Shown piece after piece: positions 6,602 to 15,113 of a stretch of 33,414 nucleotides of DNA. The notes under the pieces were generated by a model. That model was not told the origin of the DNA and ran no database searches. It saw only the letters and a list, made by a program, of their open reading frames with translations. This DNA comes from a virus, in IMG/VR virus record IMGVR_UViG_3300033553_000794, positions 1-33,414 of that record. One strand, 5' to 3'. The first letter of the stretch is position 1; each line of letters starts with the position of its first letter. The translations under genes were made by a program, and so were the position numbers.

Positions 6602-8209
6602 ATGAGCGAATTTTCCGAGCAAGAAATAGCGCGGCAGGTGGAGGAGAGGGCTGCCGGCCTGCTGCCAACGGCAGACCGTGAGCCGCTTGATCCGCCGTTT
6701 ATCAAGACGTGCCTGGACGGCAATGAACGGGGGGACGGCTGCATGACGGCGGAGCTGCTGAAAGATCGCTTTCTGCTCAACGTCACGGTCACCAAGTATC
6801 CCGAATGGTACTCATGGCAAGGTAACGTCTGGGACTGCGATGTCTTTCGGGAATCGATCAACGCGGTCGAGGATTGTGCCCTGGAATATGAGCGCATGCG
6901 CCTTGATCTCGCTCAAAAAATTGAGGAGGAAGGCGTCACCAAAAAGGACGCCGATGCCTGGATGCTGACGTTGCGTGATAAATACGCCGCCCGGGTCACC
7001 AGGTTGCGCTCTGAAAACGGCATTAAAAAAGCCCTGGCCATGGCGGCGGTTGTTGACCGGAAGAATATGGCCTGCGAAGAGTCTGATTTCAATAAAAATC
7101 CCTTACTGCTGCCTGTGCAAAACGGCGTGCTTGACCTGGATTCCGGCGCTCTGACCAAGGGCCGCCCCGCTGACCGGATGACTAAGGCCCTCGATATCAA
7201 CTACGATCCCCGGGCGGAATACGGTCCCTGGGTCGATTTTGTTCAGGAGGTCTCCGGCTCGGTGGAGATGGAGCAGTTTCAAAAAAGGTCGTTCGGCTAT
7301 GCGGCCACCGGTTTTACCCACGAGCAGTATATCTGGATCTACATCGGCCCCGGCCGCAACGGCAAAGGCCTGCTCTTTAATGCCGTCGCCGATGTCCTGG
7401 GCCCCTATTACCACGAGATTGACAAGGCGATGATCCTGGAGCAGCGCAACGAGCCGTCAGTCAATGCCGCCTCCGAGCATAAATACAGTCTGCTGCACAA
7501 GCGCTGGATCGTCGCGGCCGAGACCAACAAGGGCCAGCGCATCGACGCGGCCGCCCTGAAGGCCCTGACCGGCATGAATAAGATCAAATGCCGCCCCAAT
7601 TTTCGCAGCGAGATCATCTTTGACCCGACCCATACCACCTTTCTGCAGACCAACAATTTCCCGGTCGGTCTCACCCGCGAGCTGTCCCTGATCGAACGGA
7701 TCCTGATCATCGAATTCCCCTACATCTATGTTGATGACGTCGATGAAAAGAAGCGCAAGTTTCCGGCCCTGGCCGATAAATTCCGCAAGAAAGATCCTAA
7801 GCTCCATGAATACCTCGCCAAATACCGGCCAGGCATCCTGCGCTGGATCGCCGAGGGTTATCAGGACTACAAACATAACGGCGGCCTGCGACCGCCACAG
7901 CAGGTCCTCGACCACGTCAGCCGCCTGGTCAAGGAAAACGACCCGGTCGGCCTGTTTATGGACGACTGCTGCGACCAGTGGCCGGACCGGCCGGAGGCGC
8001 GTATCACCACTAAAGTCCTGTACGCGGCCTTTCAGTTCTGGTGGAACCAGAACAACGGCGAAAACGATACCTTTATTCCAAAAATGAAATCCCTCACCGC
8101 CACCCTGCGCGAAAAAGGCTTCATCATCGAACCGTCCGGCGGCTCCACCTGGGTATACCGGCTGACCATTAAAGTGGCCGTGGTGCTCAATATGCAGGGT
8201 GACCACTGA
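6602..8209 (+). CDS. D5/SF3-family replicative helicase
   Basis: A 535-residue phage/plasmid primase-helicase of the P4-alpha/D5 type. Residues about 165-235 match the D5 N-terminal region (PVQNGVLDL...). The SF3 ATPase core has Walker A GPGRNGKG at 249-256, a Walker B-like IVAAE ending in E307 and the sensor asparagines in TNN at 350-352. The C-terminus resembles the winged-helix domain of D5 proteins (residues about 430-520). No primase active site is seen in its N-terminal 160 residues; priming is probably supplied by the zinc-finger/TOPRIM protein two features downstream. The start overlaps an upstream frame and has no ribosome binding site of its own. It would unwind DNA at the phage origin. 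Confidence 0.92.
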   Translation: MSEFSEQEIARQVEERAAGLLPTADREPLDPPFIKTCLDGNERGDGCMTAELLKDRFLLNVTVTKYPEWYSWQGNVWDCDVFRESINAVEDCALEYERMRLDLAQKIEEEGVTKKDADAWMLTLRDKYAARVTRLRSENGIKKALAMAAVVDRKNMACEESDFNKNPLLLPVQNGVLDLDSGALTKGRPADRMTKALDINYDPRAEYGPWVDFVQEVSGSVEMEQFQKRSFGYAATGFTHEQYIWIYIGPGRNGKGLLFNAVADVLGPYYHEIDKAMILEQRNEPSVNAASEHKYSLLHKRWIVAAETNKGQRIDAAALKALTGMNKIKCRPNFRSEIIFDPTHTTFLQTNNFPVGLTRELSLIERILIIEFPYIYVDDVDEKKRKFPALADKFRKKDPKLHEYLAKYRPGILRWIAEGYQDYKHNGGLRPPQQVLDHVSRLVKENDPVGLFMDDCCDQWPDRPEARITTKVLYAAFQFWWNQNNGENDTFIPKMKSLTATLREKGFIIEPSGGSTWVYRLTIKVAVVLNMQGDH

Positions 8210-8215
8210 TGGCTG

Positions 8216-8480
8216 CTCATGGTGGATACGCTGCCCTCACGCAACTCATGGCTTTTATGTCCTTGTTTTCACAAAGGAAAAGGATAGGGCCATGAGCAAT
8301 ATGAGGAGATTGCAGGCGCGTACGCATGTCTTAAAAAACCACCATCATATTTATATTTCCCATTTATCTTCCATGCTACATATACATTTTACTCATATTA
8401 CTCATAATATCTAATAATAATAAATTAAATCAAATAGTTAAATACCATGAGTTAAAAGATGGCAGCGTATCCACCATGAG
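8216..8480. repeat. Inverted-repeat-bounded AT-rich block, candidate origin
   Basis: The arms CTCATGGTGGATACGCTGCC (8216-8235) and its exact reverse complement (8461-8480) bound 265 bp. After 7 unmatched positions the pairing resumes with a 9-bp perfect match (8243-8251 with 8445-8453). The interior from about 8330 to 8450 is very AT-rich against a GC-rich genome. CTCAT or ATGAG occurs at 8216, 8245, 8292, 8301, 8392, 8401, 8447 and 8476, with a further copy at 8493. The block sits between helicase and primase genes. A replication origin fits best; a small MITE-like insertion is the alternative, but I see no target duplication and no transposase. A short His-rich frame inside (from 8292) is probably not a gene. 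Confidence 0.6.
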
Positions 8481-8492
8481 GAGACCAGCACT

Positions 8493-10058
8493 ATGAGCAA
8501 TATCGAAGCAATCGTCCAGGATGTCGCCGCCCGGTATGCCCTGGCGAAGAAAAACGGCCGTTTCGCCGGTTCCTGTCCGGAATGCGGCGGTTCCAAGCAA
8601 TCGGACAAATTCAGCTTTTATCTGGACGGCGGTTTCCGCTGTTTTTCCTGCGACTTCCGAGGCGACATCATCACCTGGCTGCGCAAGAAAGAGGACCGCA
8701 CCTGCCCGGAGGCCCACGAGCTGGCCGGGGTGGCCTGCCGGGCAGAATCGTGCCAGGTGCGGGGTACCTGCCGCATGGGTGACGGCTCCGGCAAAAGGCA
8801 GGCCTTCCGGCCGCGGGCCATCGCCCCCCGGGCCAATGTCCCGGTCACCGATCTGCCGCTGACTATTGTCAAGTCGCCGCAGGCCGTCTGGCGGGATTGG
8901 GCGGAAGCTCTCATTGAGCTGGCTGTGCCGCGCCTGCAGGACAACGATGAGGTGCTGGCCTGGCTGGCCAAGCGGGGCATCACTAGGCAGGCCGCTGATC
9001 GCTACGGCCTGGGCTGGCTTGATCATGACCGCCGGGTCAAACGGGCGGCTATCGGCCTGCCGCCCCGCCATGGCAAAACCGAGCTGTGGGTGCCCGGCGG
9101 CCTGTTGATCTCGATTTATGACGACAACCGGATCCACCGCTGCCGGATCCGCCGTTCCGACGAGGCCCGCGCCCGCTTTCTGGAGGATCTCAAATATGTG
9201 TGGCTGGAAGGGTCGGGCAATGAGCCGCTGGTCCTCAGGCCCACCGGCCGGATCCGCGGGGCCGTGATCATTGAGGCCGAGCTGGATGGCATAGCGGTAG
9301 CGGTTGCCCATGACCAGGTGCTGGTTATTGCCATAGGCTCCGTTTCCACAGGTCTACCGCCCCTCCTGCGGGCTGAACTGGCCACTCTGCCGGTGATTCT
9401 GGTGGCACTCGATGCCGATCCCGGCAAGAACGGCAAAGCCGGCGCCGGTCCGGCAGCGATACTACGCTGGCAGACGGCTTACCGGCAGGCCAAATTCTGG
9501 CCGGTCCCGCAAGGCAAGGATCCCGGCCATTACGCCGAGCTGGGCGGCAACCTGCGGGCCTGGATTGAGGCCGGCCTGGTGCCCGAACTGCCGCAAAAGG
9601 CCACCAACCATGACCTTGTCTTTACACCTGTGGGCTCCACGCCGGGGGGAGGGGGTGTGCCGGAAAAGAGTATTGAGAAAAACCTTAAGCAAGATGTGAT
9701 TACCGGATCCACCCCGGCCCGCGATTGGGCCAGCGTGGATCCGATTAAAGACGGCCACTATCTAGTTTACTCCACCCCGACCGGCAACAGCCCCGATTTT
9801 CAACAGTTCGCGGATGAGCAATGCAATCGTATGGCCCAGAATCTTAAAACCAACCTGCTGACTGTCTCCTGGCCTGTCGAGCCCGCTCCAATCGAGCCCG
9901 AACAGATCCCCGGCCTCCAATGGTGCCTGCTCTGTGACGGTGACCGCTTCTGGGCCGGTGAGGCCGGCGGCTTCTTCTGCCTGACCTGCCAGCCGGTGAC
10001 CATGCCCGGCCGCCTGGTGCGGGCCACCGTACCGCGCCGCGAATACGTGGTCGATTGA
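8493..10058 (+). CDS. Zinc-finger TOPRIM primase
   Basis: A 521-residue DNA primase-like protein. A CHC2-type zinc ribbon is formed by C28, C31, C50 and C53 (CPEC, FRCFSC). The TOPRIM domain lies at about 255-345, with acidic residues E261 and D265 in VIIEAELDG, D307 and D309 in LDADPG, and a K342-D343-P344 motif. No bacterial DnaG RNA-polymerase domain of usual length lies between them, and a second four-cysteine motif (C478, C481, C496, C499) closes the protein. It should make primers with the D5-type helicase. GGAGACCAGCACT before the ATG provides the ribosome binding site. The gene start repeats an 11-bp string (ATGAGCAATAT) also found at 8292. Confidence 0.85.
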   Translation: MSNIEAIVQDVAARYALAKKNGRFAGSCPECGGSKQSDKFSFYLDGGFRCFSCDFRGDIITWLRKKEDRTCPEAHELAGVACRAESCQVRGTCRMGDGSGKRQAFRPRAIAPRANVPVTDLPLTIVKSPQAVWRDWAEALIELAVPRLQDNDEVLAWLAKRGITRQAADRYGLGWLDHDRRVKRAAIGLPPRHGKTELWVPGGLLISIYDDNRIHRCRIRRSDEARARFLEDLKYVWLEGSGNEPLVLRPTGRIRGAVIIEAELDGIAVAVAHDQVLVIAIGSVSTGLPPLLRAELATLPVILVALDADPGKNGKAGAGPAAILRWQTAYRQAKFWPVPQGKDPGHYAELGGNLRAWIEAGLVPELPQKATNHDLVFTPVGSTPGGGGVPEKSIEKNLKQDVITGSTPARDWASVDPIKDGHYLVYSTPTGNSPDFQQFADEQCNRMAQNLKTNLLTVSWPVEPAPIEPEQIPGLQWCLLCDGDRFWAGEAGGFFCLTCQPVTMPGRLVRATVPRREYVVD

Positions 10059-10090
10059 TTTACTAAAATTTAACTCTGGAGGACGAAGAA

Positions 10091-10186
10091 ATGCAGCAAC
10101 CACAAATACCGCCGATCTTGACAACAAAATTAGTCTTCGGGGACGAGGCCCAGCTGATTGCTCTGCAGAATTATCGGCCGCGATAA
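10091..10186 (+). CDS. 31-residue peptide
   Basis: A very short frame with a good ribosome binding site (GGAGGA, 8 nt before ATG). The product is MQQPQIPPILTTKLVFGDEA plus 11 residues. The stop lies one base before the next ATG, which has no separate ribosome binding site, so this may be a leader peptide that couples translation. Function unknown. Confidence 0.45.
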   Translation: MQQPQIPPILTTKLVFGDEAQLIALQNYRPR

Positions 10187-10187
10187 T

Positions 10188-10487
10188 ATGAGCCTGAACC
10201 ATGACGATCTGGTCCGGATCCGCCTGGCCGCTGAGCAGAACCGCCGCAATAAATACGTGCTGGCCTGGACCAGCGGCCATACTCCGCCCCAAGTCCTTTA
10301 TTTTGTGGAGACGGAGCAAGGGTGGTGCTGCACCGATCAGCGGGTGCTGGCTAAACTGTTCCCCTCCAAAAAAGAGGCGCTGGCCATGTGGCTGTCCAAA
10401 CACCGCTTTCCGGAAGATTACCAGGGTTCCATCGACAGCGGCCTGGTCCGGGCTGAACATTATAAAACGCCCCGGTTGTGGACGTAA
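10188..10487 (+). CDS. Unknown 99-residue protein
   Basis: It starts at the ATG one base after the preceding stop; a longer TTG-started frame overlaps that peptide and is less likely. The sequence is ordinary and soluble (KYVLAWTSGHTPPQVLYFV, then TEQGWCCTDQRVLAKLFPSK), with a KKEALAMWLSKH helix. It resembles small phage proteins of unknown function located just before terminase genes. No catalytic motif is seen. Confidence 0.68.
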   Translation: MSLNHDDLVRIRLAAEQNRRNKYVLAWTSGHTPPQVLYFVETEQGWCCTDQRVLAKLFPSKKEALAMWLSKHRFPEDYQGSIDSGLVRAEHYKTPRLWT

Positions 10488-10500
10488 TAAGGGTGTGATC

Positions 10501-11067
10501 ATGAAAGAATGGCCTGAATACATCGATACCGCTTCCACCGCTGAGGTGCTGCGCCAGCTGCAGGATCTTGGCTATCCGGTGGCCCAGCGCACCTTTTACC
10601 GGCACTGCGACCAGGGCAAGTGCCACAAGAACAAGGACGGCATCTATACCCGGCGCCTGGTCAAGCAGTATGTCGAGGCTGAGGGCATCCGGCGGGCCGG
10701 GGAGGACGGCCCGGAGGACAGCGGGCCGGATATCTCGGCGGCTATCCTTAAGCAGCAGCTGGAGAACCAGAAGCTGGAGTGGCACAACAAGGCCGCTGAG
10801 CTCAAATATAAAAAAGAGGCCGGGGAGCTGATCGAGCGGGAGGGCGTCTATCTGGAGCTGGCCGCCCGCTATGTCACCCTCGACAATAATTTCCGCCAGC
10901 AGCTCGACCAGAACGCCCCGGCCATCATCGCCGCGGTCGGCGGTGATCAGACCCGGCTGGTCGAGCTGGCCGAAATGCTGCTGGCCATGTGGGACGAGAT
11001 GCTGAACAGCTTCGTCCGGGTCGATGAGTTCGAGGTGCTGTTTGCCGATGAGGAGGAAAAGGGATGA
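10501..11067 (+). CDS. Terminase small subunit (Nu1-like)
   Basis: A 188-residue protein starting at ATG 10501. The N-terminal 60 residues form a helix-turn-helix-type domain (TAEVLRQLQDLGYPVAQRTF then YRHCDQGKC) that would recognise the packaging site. A charged central helix (LKQQLENQKLEWHNKAAELK) is a likely oligomerisation region, followed by a helical C-terminus that would contact the large subunit. Length and domain plan match lambda Nu1-type small terminases. In lambda the large subunit follows directly; here four small genes lie between. Its stop overlaps the next start as ATGA. Confidence 0.78.
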   Translation: MKEWPEYIDTASTAEVLRQLQDLGYPVAQRTFYRHCDQGKCHKNKDGIYTRRLVKQYVEAEGIRRAGEDGPEDSGPDISAAILKQQLENQKLEWHNKAAELKYKKEAGELIEREGVYLELAARYVTLDNNFRQQLDQNAPAIIAAVGGDQTRLVELAEMLLAMWDEMLNSFVRVDEFEVLFADEEEKG

Positions 11068-11285
11068 AATATGCTATACAGCAGCGATTACGCTTTATCG
11101 ACTTCCTTTGCCACCAATACGGCAGTATCAACCGCAGCGCGTTAGTGGATTATTTTGGTTTGTCTGTGCCTCAAGCAACAAAAGATTTGAAAGAATATAT
11201 GAAAATAGCGCCTGATAATATCCGATATTCTCATACTCAAAAGGTTTATTTAAGCAATCCAGAGTTCGTCCGGGTATGGGCCTAA
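11064..11285 (+). CDS. Small winged-helix DNA-binding protein
   Basis: 73 residues, coupled to the small terminase gene by a 4-bp overlap. The whole protein reads as one DeoR/WYL-type winged helix: IQQRLRFIDFLCHQYGSINR, SALVDYFGLSVPQATKDLKEY as helix-turn-helix, then a beta wing (NIRYSHTQKVYLS). It lacks any effector or WYL domain, so it is a stand-alone regulator or DNA-packaging accessory. It might bind the cos/pac region or a late promoter; neither is shown by the sequence. Confidence 0.65.
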   Translation: MKYAIQQRLRFIDFLCHQYGSINRSALVDYFGLSVPQATKDLKEYMKIAPDNIRYSHTQKVYLSNPEFVRVWA

Positions 11286-11310
11286 CTACCAAAGAAACCA
11301 AGGAGAAATC

Positions 11311-11796
11311 ATGAGTGAAAGTAAATTTAAAACCCTGCGGCATATCGAGACGGTTAGAAACTTTCTCGGGGCAGCAATCAAGGCTCTTTTGCAGAGGTCG
11401 GAAAGACATGACCAGAGCAAGCTGCAGCCGCCTGAAGTTGACACCTTCGAGATTTACACGGCGAAGCTGCGGGGAATCACCTATGGATCAGACGAGTACC
11501 GCTAATGTATGGCCGAGATGAAACCGGCCATTGACCACCACAACAGCGCCAACCGGCACCACCCCGAACATTTTGAGGGCGGTATCCATGAGATGAATCT
11601 GATCGACCTCCTCGAAATGATGTGCGACTGGAAGGCCGCTACTCTGCGCCATAATGATGGCGACATCATGAAAAGCATCGAGATAAACCAGAAACGGTTT
11701 GGTTATTCCGATGAGCTGGCAGCAATACTACGGAACACGGCAAACTGGTTGAACGATCAAGAATACCTGATCGTGAACTTTGCCGAAGAAAGCTAA
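11311..11796 (+). pseudogene. DUF5662-like gene split by an in-frame TAA
   Basis: Two frames in the same reading phase, 11311-11505 (64 residues) and 11509-11796 (95 residues), read as consecutive halves of one protein, interrupted by TAA at 11503-11505. The first half contains HDQSKLQPPEV and GITYGSDEYR; the second continues MAEMKPAIDHH, NRHHPEHFEGG, DLLEMMCDWKAATLRH and SIEINQKRFGYS. From memory these blocks occur in this order in intact DUF5662-type phage proteins, with two or three residues where the stop now stands. The histidine-aspartate pattern suggests a metal-dependent HD-like fold. Options are a nonsense mutation, readthrough, or reinitiation at ATG 11509 giving two chains. AGGAGAAATC precedes the first ATG. 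Confidence 0.7.
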
Positions 11797-11838
11797 CGAA
11801 AAACCTAAAGATGAAAGAAGTGAGGAAGGGGTTAAATA

Positions 11839-12096
11839 ATGAAAATTTGTCAAGCGTCAGCAAAGTGTAAGGTGGACTACTGTGTTCATAGACGTCCACA
11901 CCACGAGTGCAATGATACCAATATTGAGCGGCAAAATATCTGCAGCGCTCCTTGCGATGTCTCCGGTGGAGTCATGGGTTCTGTATGCGAGGACAGAAAA
12001 ATGAAAGGAATTCGCTTCGTGTATTTCCGGTGCGTGTTTTGTGGCCAAGAGTTTGAGACCGTGGAGGAGTGTAATGCCTGCGAAGAAAGCCACTAA
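11839..12096 (+). CDS. Cysteine-rich putative zinc protein
   Basis: An 85-residue protein with 12 cysteines. The N-terminal part has a CQASAKCKVDYCVHRRPHHEC cluster in two overlapping blocks (C4, C10, C15, H17, H21/H22 and C24), and the C-terminal part a zinc-ribbon-like pair (CVFC, CNAC). The protein could bind two metal ions and act as a small nucleic-acid or protein-interaction module. Its 3' end overlaps the next gene by 23 bp. Confidence 0.6.
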   Translation: MKICQASAKCKVDYCVHRRPHHECNDTNIERQNICSAPCDVSGGVMGSVCEDRKMKGIRFVYFRCVFCGQEFETVEECNACEESH

Positions 12097-12343
12097 AACA
12101 GCGAACATCTGCGCAACTGTCTACGAAGGTGAATTTCAGCTCAACTTTGATTGCGTGGGAGTGGCAGTGTGCCAGTTTGCGCTCTGCCCAGTAATGCCCC
12201 CTAATGGTAGCGAGGAATGCACTTACCTTGAGCATGGCTCATGCCGATGCCCACATGCAAAATATGCGGCCTTGGAATCTCTCAGGAATAGGCTCACGAA
12301 AGAGTTGAAACTGATGCAGGAAGATGAGGACGGCAAATCCTGA
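12074..12343 (+). CDS. Second small Cys-rich protein
   Basis: 89 residues, starting at ATG 12074 because GGAGGAG lies just upstream; the longer frame adds an unlikely arginine-rich segment. The seven cysteines (from CATVYEG through CRCPHAKY) suggest metal binding. The C-terminal helix (YAALESLRNRLTKELKLMQE) is charged and could be a coiled coil. Its TGA overlaps the ATG of the large terminase (TGATG), so the two are translationally coupled. Confidence 0.62.
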   Translation: MPAKKATKTANICATVYEGEFQLNFDCVGVAVCQFALCPVMPPNGSEECTYLEHGSCRCPHAKYAALESLRNRLTKELKLMQEDEDGKS

Positions 12344-14403
12344 TGCTAACCGCCCAGACCCCGGGACTTTGCCGCCGCTATTCCGGCCCGTCTCTCGCCG
12401 CCATCCTCGGCCCCGAGATCGCCGCCCGGGTGCGTCCGCTGCTCATTCCTAAGACCGGCCGCGACATTCATGCCGCGGCCGGTCTGCAGGTGCACCGCTA
12501 CCGCCACTCCGCTGCCGAGCGCCAGGTGCTGCGCCGCCGCCAGAAGGAGCTGCCGTCGGTCTGGGCCCCCAAGAACTTCAAGGTACCCTACGGCCCGTTC
12601 GAGTCGCGCTATTTCTCTTTTGAGATCACCCCGCACCTGCTGGGCATGCTCGATGCCTACGCCCAGCCCTACGTCGGCAAAGTCACCGTCTGTGCCGCCC
12701 CCCAGACCACCAAGACCACCTTTGCCCATGTGGCCGCCGCCTGGTCGTCGGTGTTCGGCCCCGGTCTCACCCTCCATATCTATCCGACCGAGACCACCGC
12801 CAAGGAGATCATGGAGGAGCGGATCCGCCGCATCTATACCGAGGCCCCGGCCCTGCGCCGCCTGCTGACCGGCCGGGCCGAGGACATCGGTCAGCTCAAG
12901 CTGCGCCTCAAATCGATGCTGGTCCGCATGGCCTGGGCCGGCTCGCTGACCCAGCTGGCCCACCGCTCGGTTAAATACTGGGTGGCCGATGAGGTCGATA
13001 AATATGGAGAGAGGCCTTCCGAGACCGAGACCACTACCCTGGAGCAGATCAAGCTGCGCGGCCGTACATTTGAGCGCCAAGGCGGCAAAGGCCTGGTGCT
13101 GTCGTCGCCCTCCATTGAGGCCGGCAACGTCTGGACCGAGCTGACAAAAGAAACCCAGGCCGTTTTTGTCTACTGGTCGCGCTGCCCTTTCTGCGACACG
13201 GAGCAGCTGATGGATTTCAACAAGGCCCGCTTCACCTGGCCGCACGGTGCCGACGGCCACTCACTCGACCGCCTGGAGATCGCCGCCCGCAAGCTGGCCC
13301 GCTATATCTGTCAGGCTCCGGGCTGCCGGCGGGAATGGGACGACGATCTGCGCCACAAGGCCCAGGTCCTGGCCATGCACGGCGGCTGGCGGCTGCGCAT
13401 GGCGGATGGCAGCAAGGGTGAGGAAATGGGCCATTATATGCGCCGGGTGCGGCCGTGGTCCATCGGTTTTATCGTCCCCTCGTGGATCTCTTACTTTGTA
13501 TCGCTGTCGGCGGTGGCCGCCGATTACCTCAAATGCAAGGATAAAAACCTGAGTAAAACCGAACAGTTCGCGGCCTACCAGAATTTCCAGAACGCCCACC
13601 GGGCCCTGCCCTGGAAAATCGAAATGCAGGCCAAACCGGCCGATAAGCTGCTGCTGCTCTGCGATGACCGGCCGGAAGGCATGCTGCCCGGCGGCGACCG
13701 GGTGGCCGCTCTGCTGGCCACGGTCGATACCCAGGACGGCGGTCTTTTTTATCTGTCCCTGTGGGCCATCGGCTACGGCAAACTGCAGGAGATGTGGCTG
13801 GTCATGCGGCGGCCGGTCGACTCCTTTGCCGCCATCGAGCAGATCCTGTGGGGCGCGGAATACTACGATGCCGATGGCCAGATCTACCGGGTCCGCCACG
13901 CCTTTATCGATATGCTGGGCCACCGCACCAAGGAGGTCCTCGATTTCTGCATCAAACATTATAGGCAGATCACCCCCTGCTACGGCTCGGCCCGCGATAT
14001 GGGCTCCCTCGGTTTCACCTTCAGCCAGAAAGAGTATATGCCCGGCAGCGACCGGCCGATGGCGGACGGCGGCATCCGGGCCATCCGCATGAATTCCCGG
14101 CGCTATAAGGATTTTATCGCCGACAAGCTGGACCTGGCCCCCGACACCCCCGGCTGCCTCCATTTTTTCCGCGACGTCGGCGAAGACTACTGCAAGCAGC
14201 TGGTGGCCGAGGCCCGCGACGCCAAAGGCAACTGGGTGCAGATCGGCTCCCGGGCCAATCATTACGGCGACAACCTCTACACCGTCGCCTGCCTGGCCGA
14301 ATGGCTGGGCATCAGCGACATCCCCAAACCGGACAGCCGGCAGGTCCAGGACGAAGAAGACAGCATAATCGAGCAGGTGGTGGTGGCCGATATCGGCCGA
14401 TAA
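12343..14403 (+). CDS. Terminase large subunit, GpA family
   Basis: A 686-residue DNA-packaging motor and nuclease of the lambda gpA family, about the usual length. The ATPase domain has a deviant Walker A (APQTTKTT, 119-126) and a Walker B VADEVDKY at about 214-221 (D216, E217). A zinc-finger-like insertion follows (CPFCDTEQ and CQAPGCRREW). The C-terminal nuclease region includes TVDTQDGGLFYLSLWAIGYG and FIDMLGHRTKEVLDFC, with acidic residues as metal ligands, and closes with NHYGDNLYTVACLAEWLG. It cuts concatemers and drives DNA into the procapsid through the portal. It is separated from the gpW and portal genes by about 6.4 kb. Confidence 0.95.
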   Translation: MLTAQTPGLCRRYSGPSLAAILGPEIAARVRPLLIPKTGRDIHAAAGLQVHRYRHSAAERQVLRRRQKELPSVWAPKNFKVPYGPFESRYFSFEITPHLLGMLDAYAQPYVGKVTVCAAPQTTKTTFAHVAAAWSSVFGPGLTLHIYPTETTAKEIMEERIRRIYTEAPALRRLLTGRAEDIGQLKLRLKSMLVRMAWAGSLTQLAHRSVKYWVADEVDKYGERPSETETTTLEQIKLRGRTFERQGGKGLVLSSPSIEAGNVWTELTKETQAVFVYWSRCPFCDTEQLMDFNKARFTWPHGADGHSLDRLEIAARKLARYICQAPGCRREWDDDLRHKAQVLAMHGGWRLRMADGSKGEEMGHYMRRVRPWSIGFIVPSWISYFVSLSAVAADYLKCKDKNLSKTEQFAAYQNFQNAHRALPWKIEMQAKPADKLLLLCDDRPEGMLPGGDRVAALLATVDTQDGGLFYLSLWAIGYGKLQEMWLVMRRPVDSFAAIEQILWGAEYYDADGQIYRVRHAFIDMLGHRTKEVLDFCIKHYRQITPCYGSARDMGSLGFTFSQKEYMPGSDRPMADGGIRAIRMNSRRYKDFIADKLDLAPDTPGCLHFFRDVGEDYCKQLVAEARDAKGNWVQIGSRANHYGDNLYTVACLAEWLGISDIPKPDSRQVQDEEDSIIEQVVVADIGR

Positions 14404-14425
14404 ATTTAAGTGATGAGGTAAGAGA

Positions 14426-15040
14426 ATGGAACTCAAAGGCATCAAATTTGCACCAAACGCCACCTTTGAAATGGTTGTAGCGGATGGCTTTTCCCATTGT
14501 GAGCCCGGCGAAGGGTTTGACTATATCGTCGGCCGGGTGGCGGGTGGAGAGCTGAAGGTAGTGTTTGATCCTTATTCACCCGATTTCAGCAGCAACATTA
14601 TCAACGGTGTCGACGGCTTTGGTTACATCCTGGCGTTTGAAGATAAGGAAGGGGACGCTAAGGTCGTGCCGGAAAGTGACGCTCCTGAGAACCCGGAGGT
14701 CGAGCTGCATGGCCAGTGGTTCCCGGCCGATCAGGTGCCGGCCCACACCGATCGTCGGCAACGCCAACCGGCTGGCCAGCCTGCAGCAGCTGCTGTTGCG
14801 CCGTCTGTGACAGGTTATGTCAGTTATGATGTGCGTGTTACCTGCCCGCATTGCGAGAGAAAATTGGCCCTCAATCAAACCCCATACAACGACGAAAGCG
14901 AATACTCTCCGGCAGAGGATGATTTAGGACTGGCGCTGTTTGGCACCAACCAAAAACCGGCAACCTGGGACGGTCTGGCCATCGAATATACCTGCTGCGC
15001 CTGCCAACAGACATTCATGGTCTCTTCTTTGGAAATATGA
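14426..15040 (+). CDS. Unknown protein with C-terminal zinc ribbon
   Basis: 204 residues. The N-terminal half (1-100) looks like a mixed alpha/beta domain with no known motif. A Gln/Ala/Pro-rich linker (residues about 108-130) leads to a C-terminal domain with CPHC and CCAC pairs about 50 residues apart, a zinc-ribbon arrangement. GAGGTAAGAGA precedes the start. It is the first gene of the accessory block between the large terminase and gpW. Confidence 0.62.
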   Translation: MELKGIKFAPNATFEMVVADGFSHCEPGEGFDYIVGRVAGGELKVVFDPYSPDFSSNIINGVDGFGYILAFEDKEGDAKVVPESDAPENPEVELHGQWFPADQVPAHTDRRQRQPAGQPAAAAVAPSVTGYVSYDVRVTCPHCERKLALNQTPYNDESEYSPAEDDLGLALFGTNQKPATWDGLAIEYTCCACQQTFMVSSLEI

Positions 15041-15113
15041 GACCTTCATTTCTTTAACGGAAGAATAAAAAAATTTTGAGACTGAATTAACAACCGGGCA
15101 GACGGAGAGATAA

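Noticed and set aside
6407-6622. 71-codon minus-strand frame before the helicase
   Set aside because: It looks more protein-like than most shadows but opposes the operon direction, has no good ribosome binding site and ends without any recognised motif.
8292-8414. His-rich 40-codon frame in the AT-rich block
   Set aside because: The composition follows from the AT-rich repeats; it is better explained as non-coding DNA between the inverted repeat arms.
8216-8480. Insertion sequence
   Set aside because: No transposase and no flanking target duplication are visible, so only a repeat-bounded block is reported.
13261-14463. 400-codon minus-strand frame opposite the large terminase
   Set aside because: The plus strand has clear GpA-family terminase motifs; the minus product is a low-information shadow of GC-rich codons.
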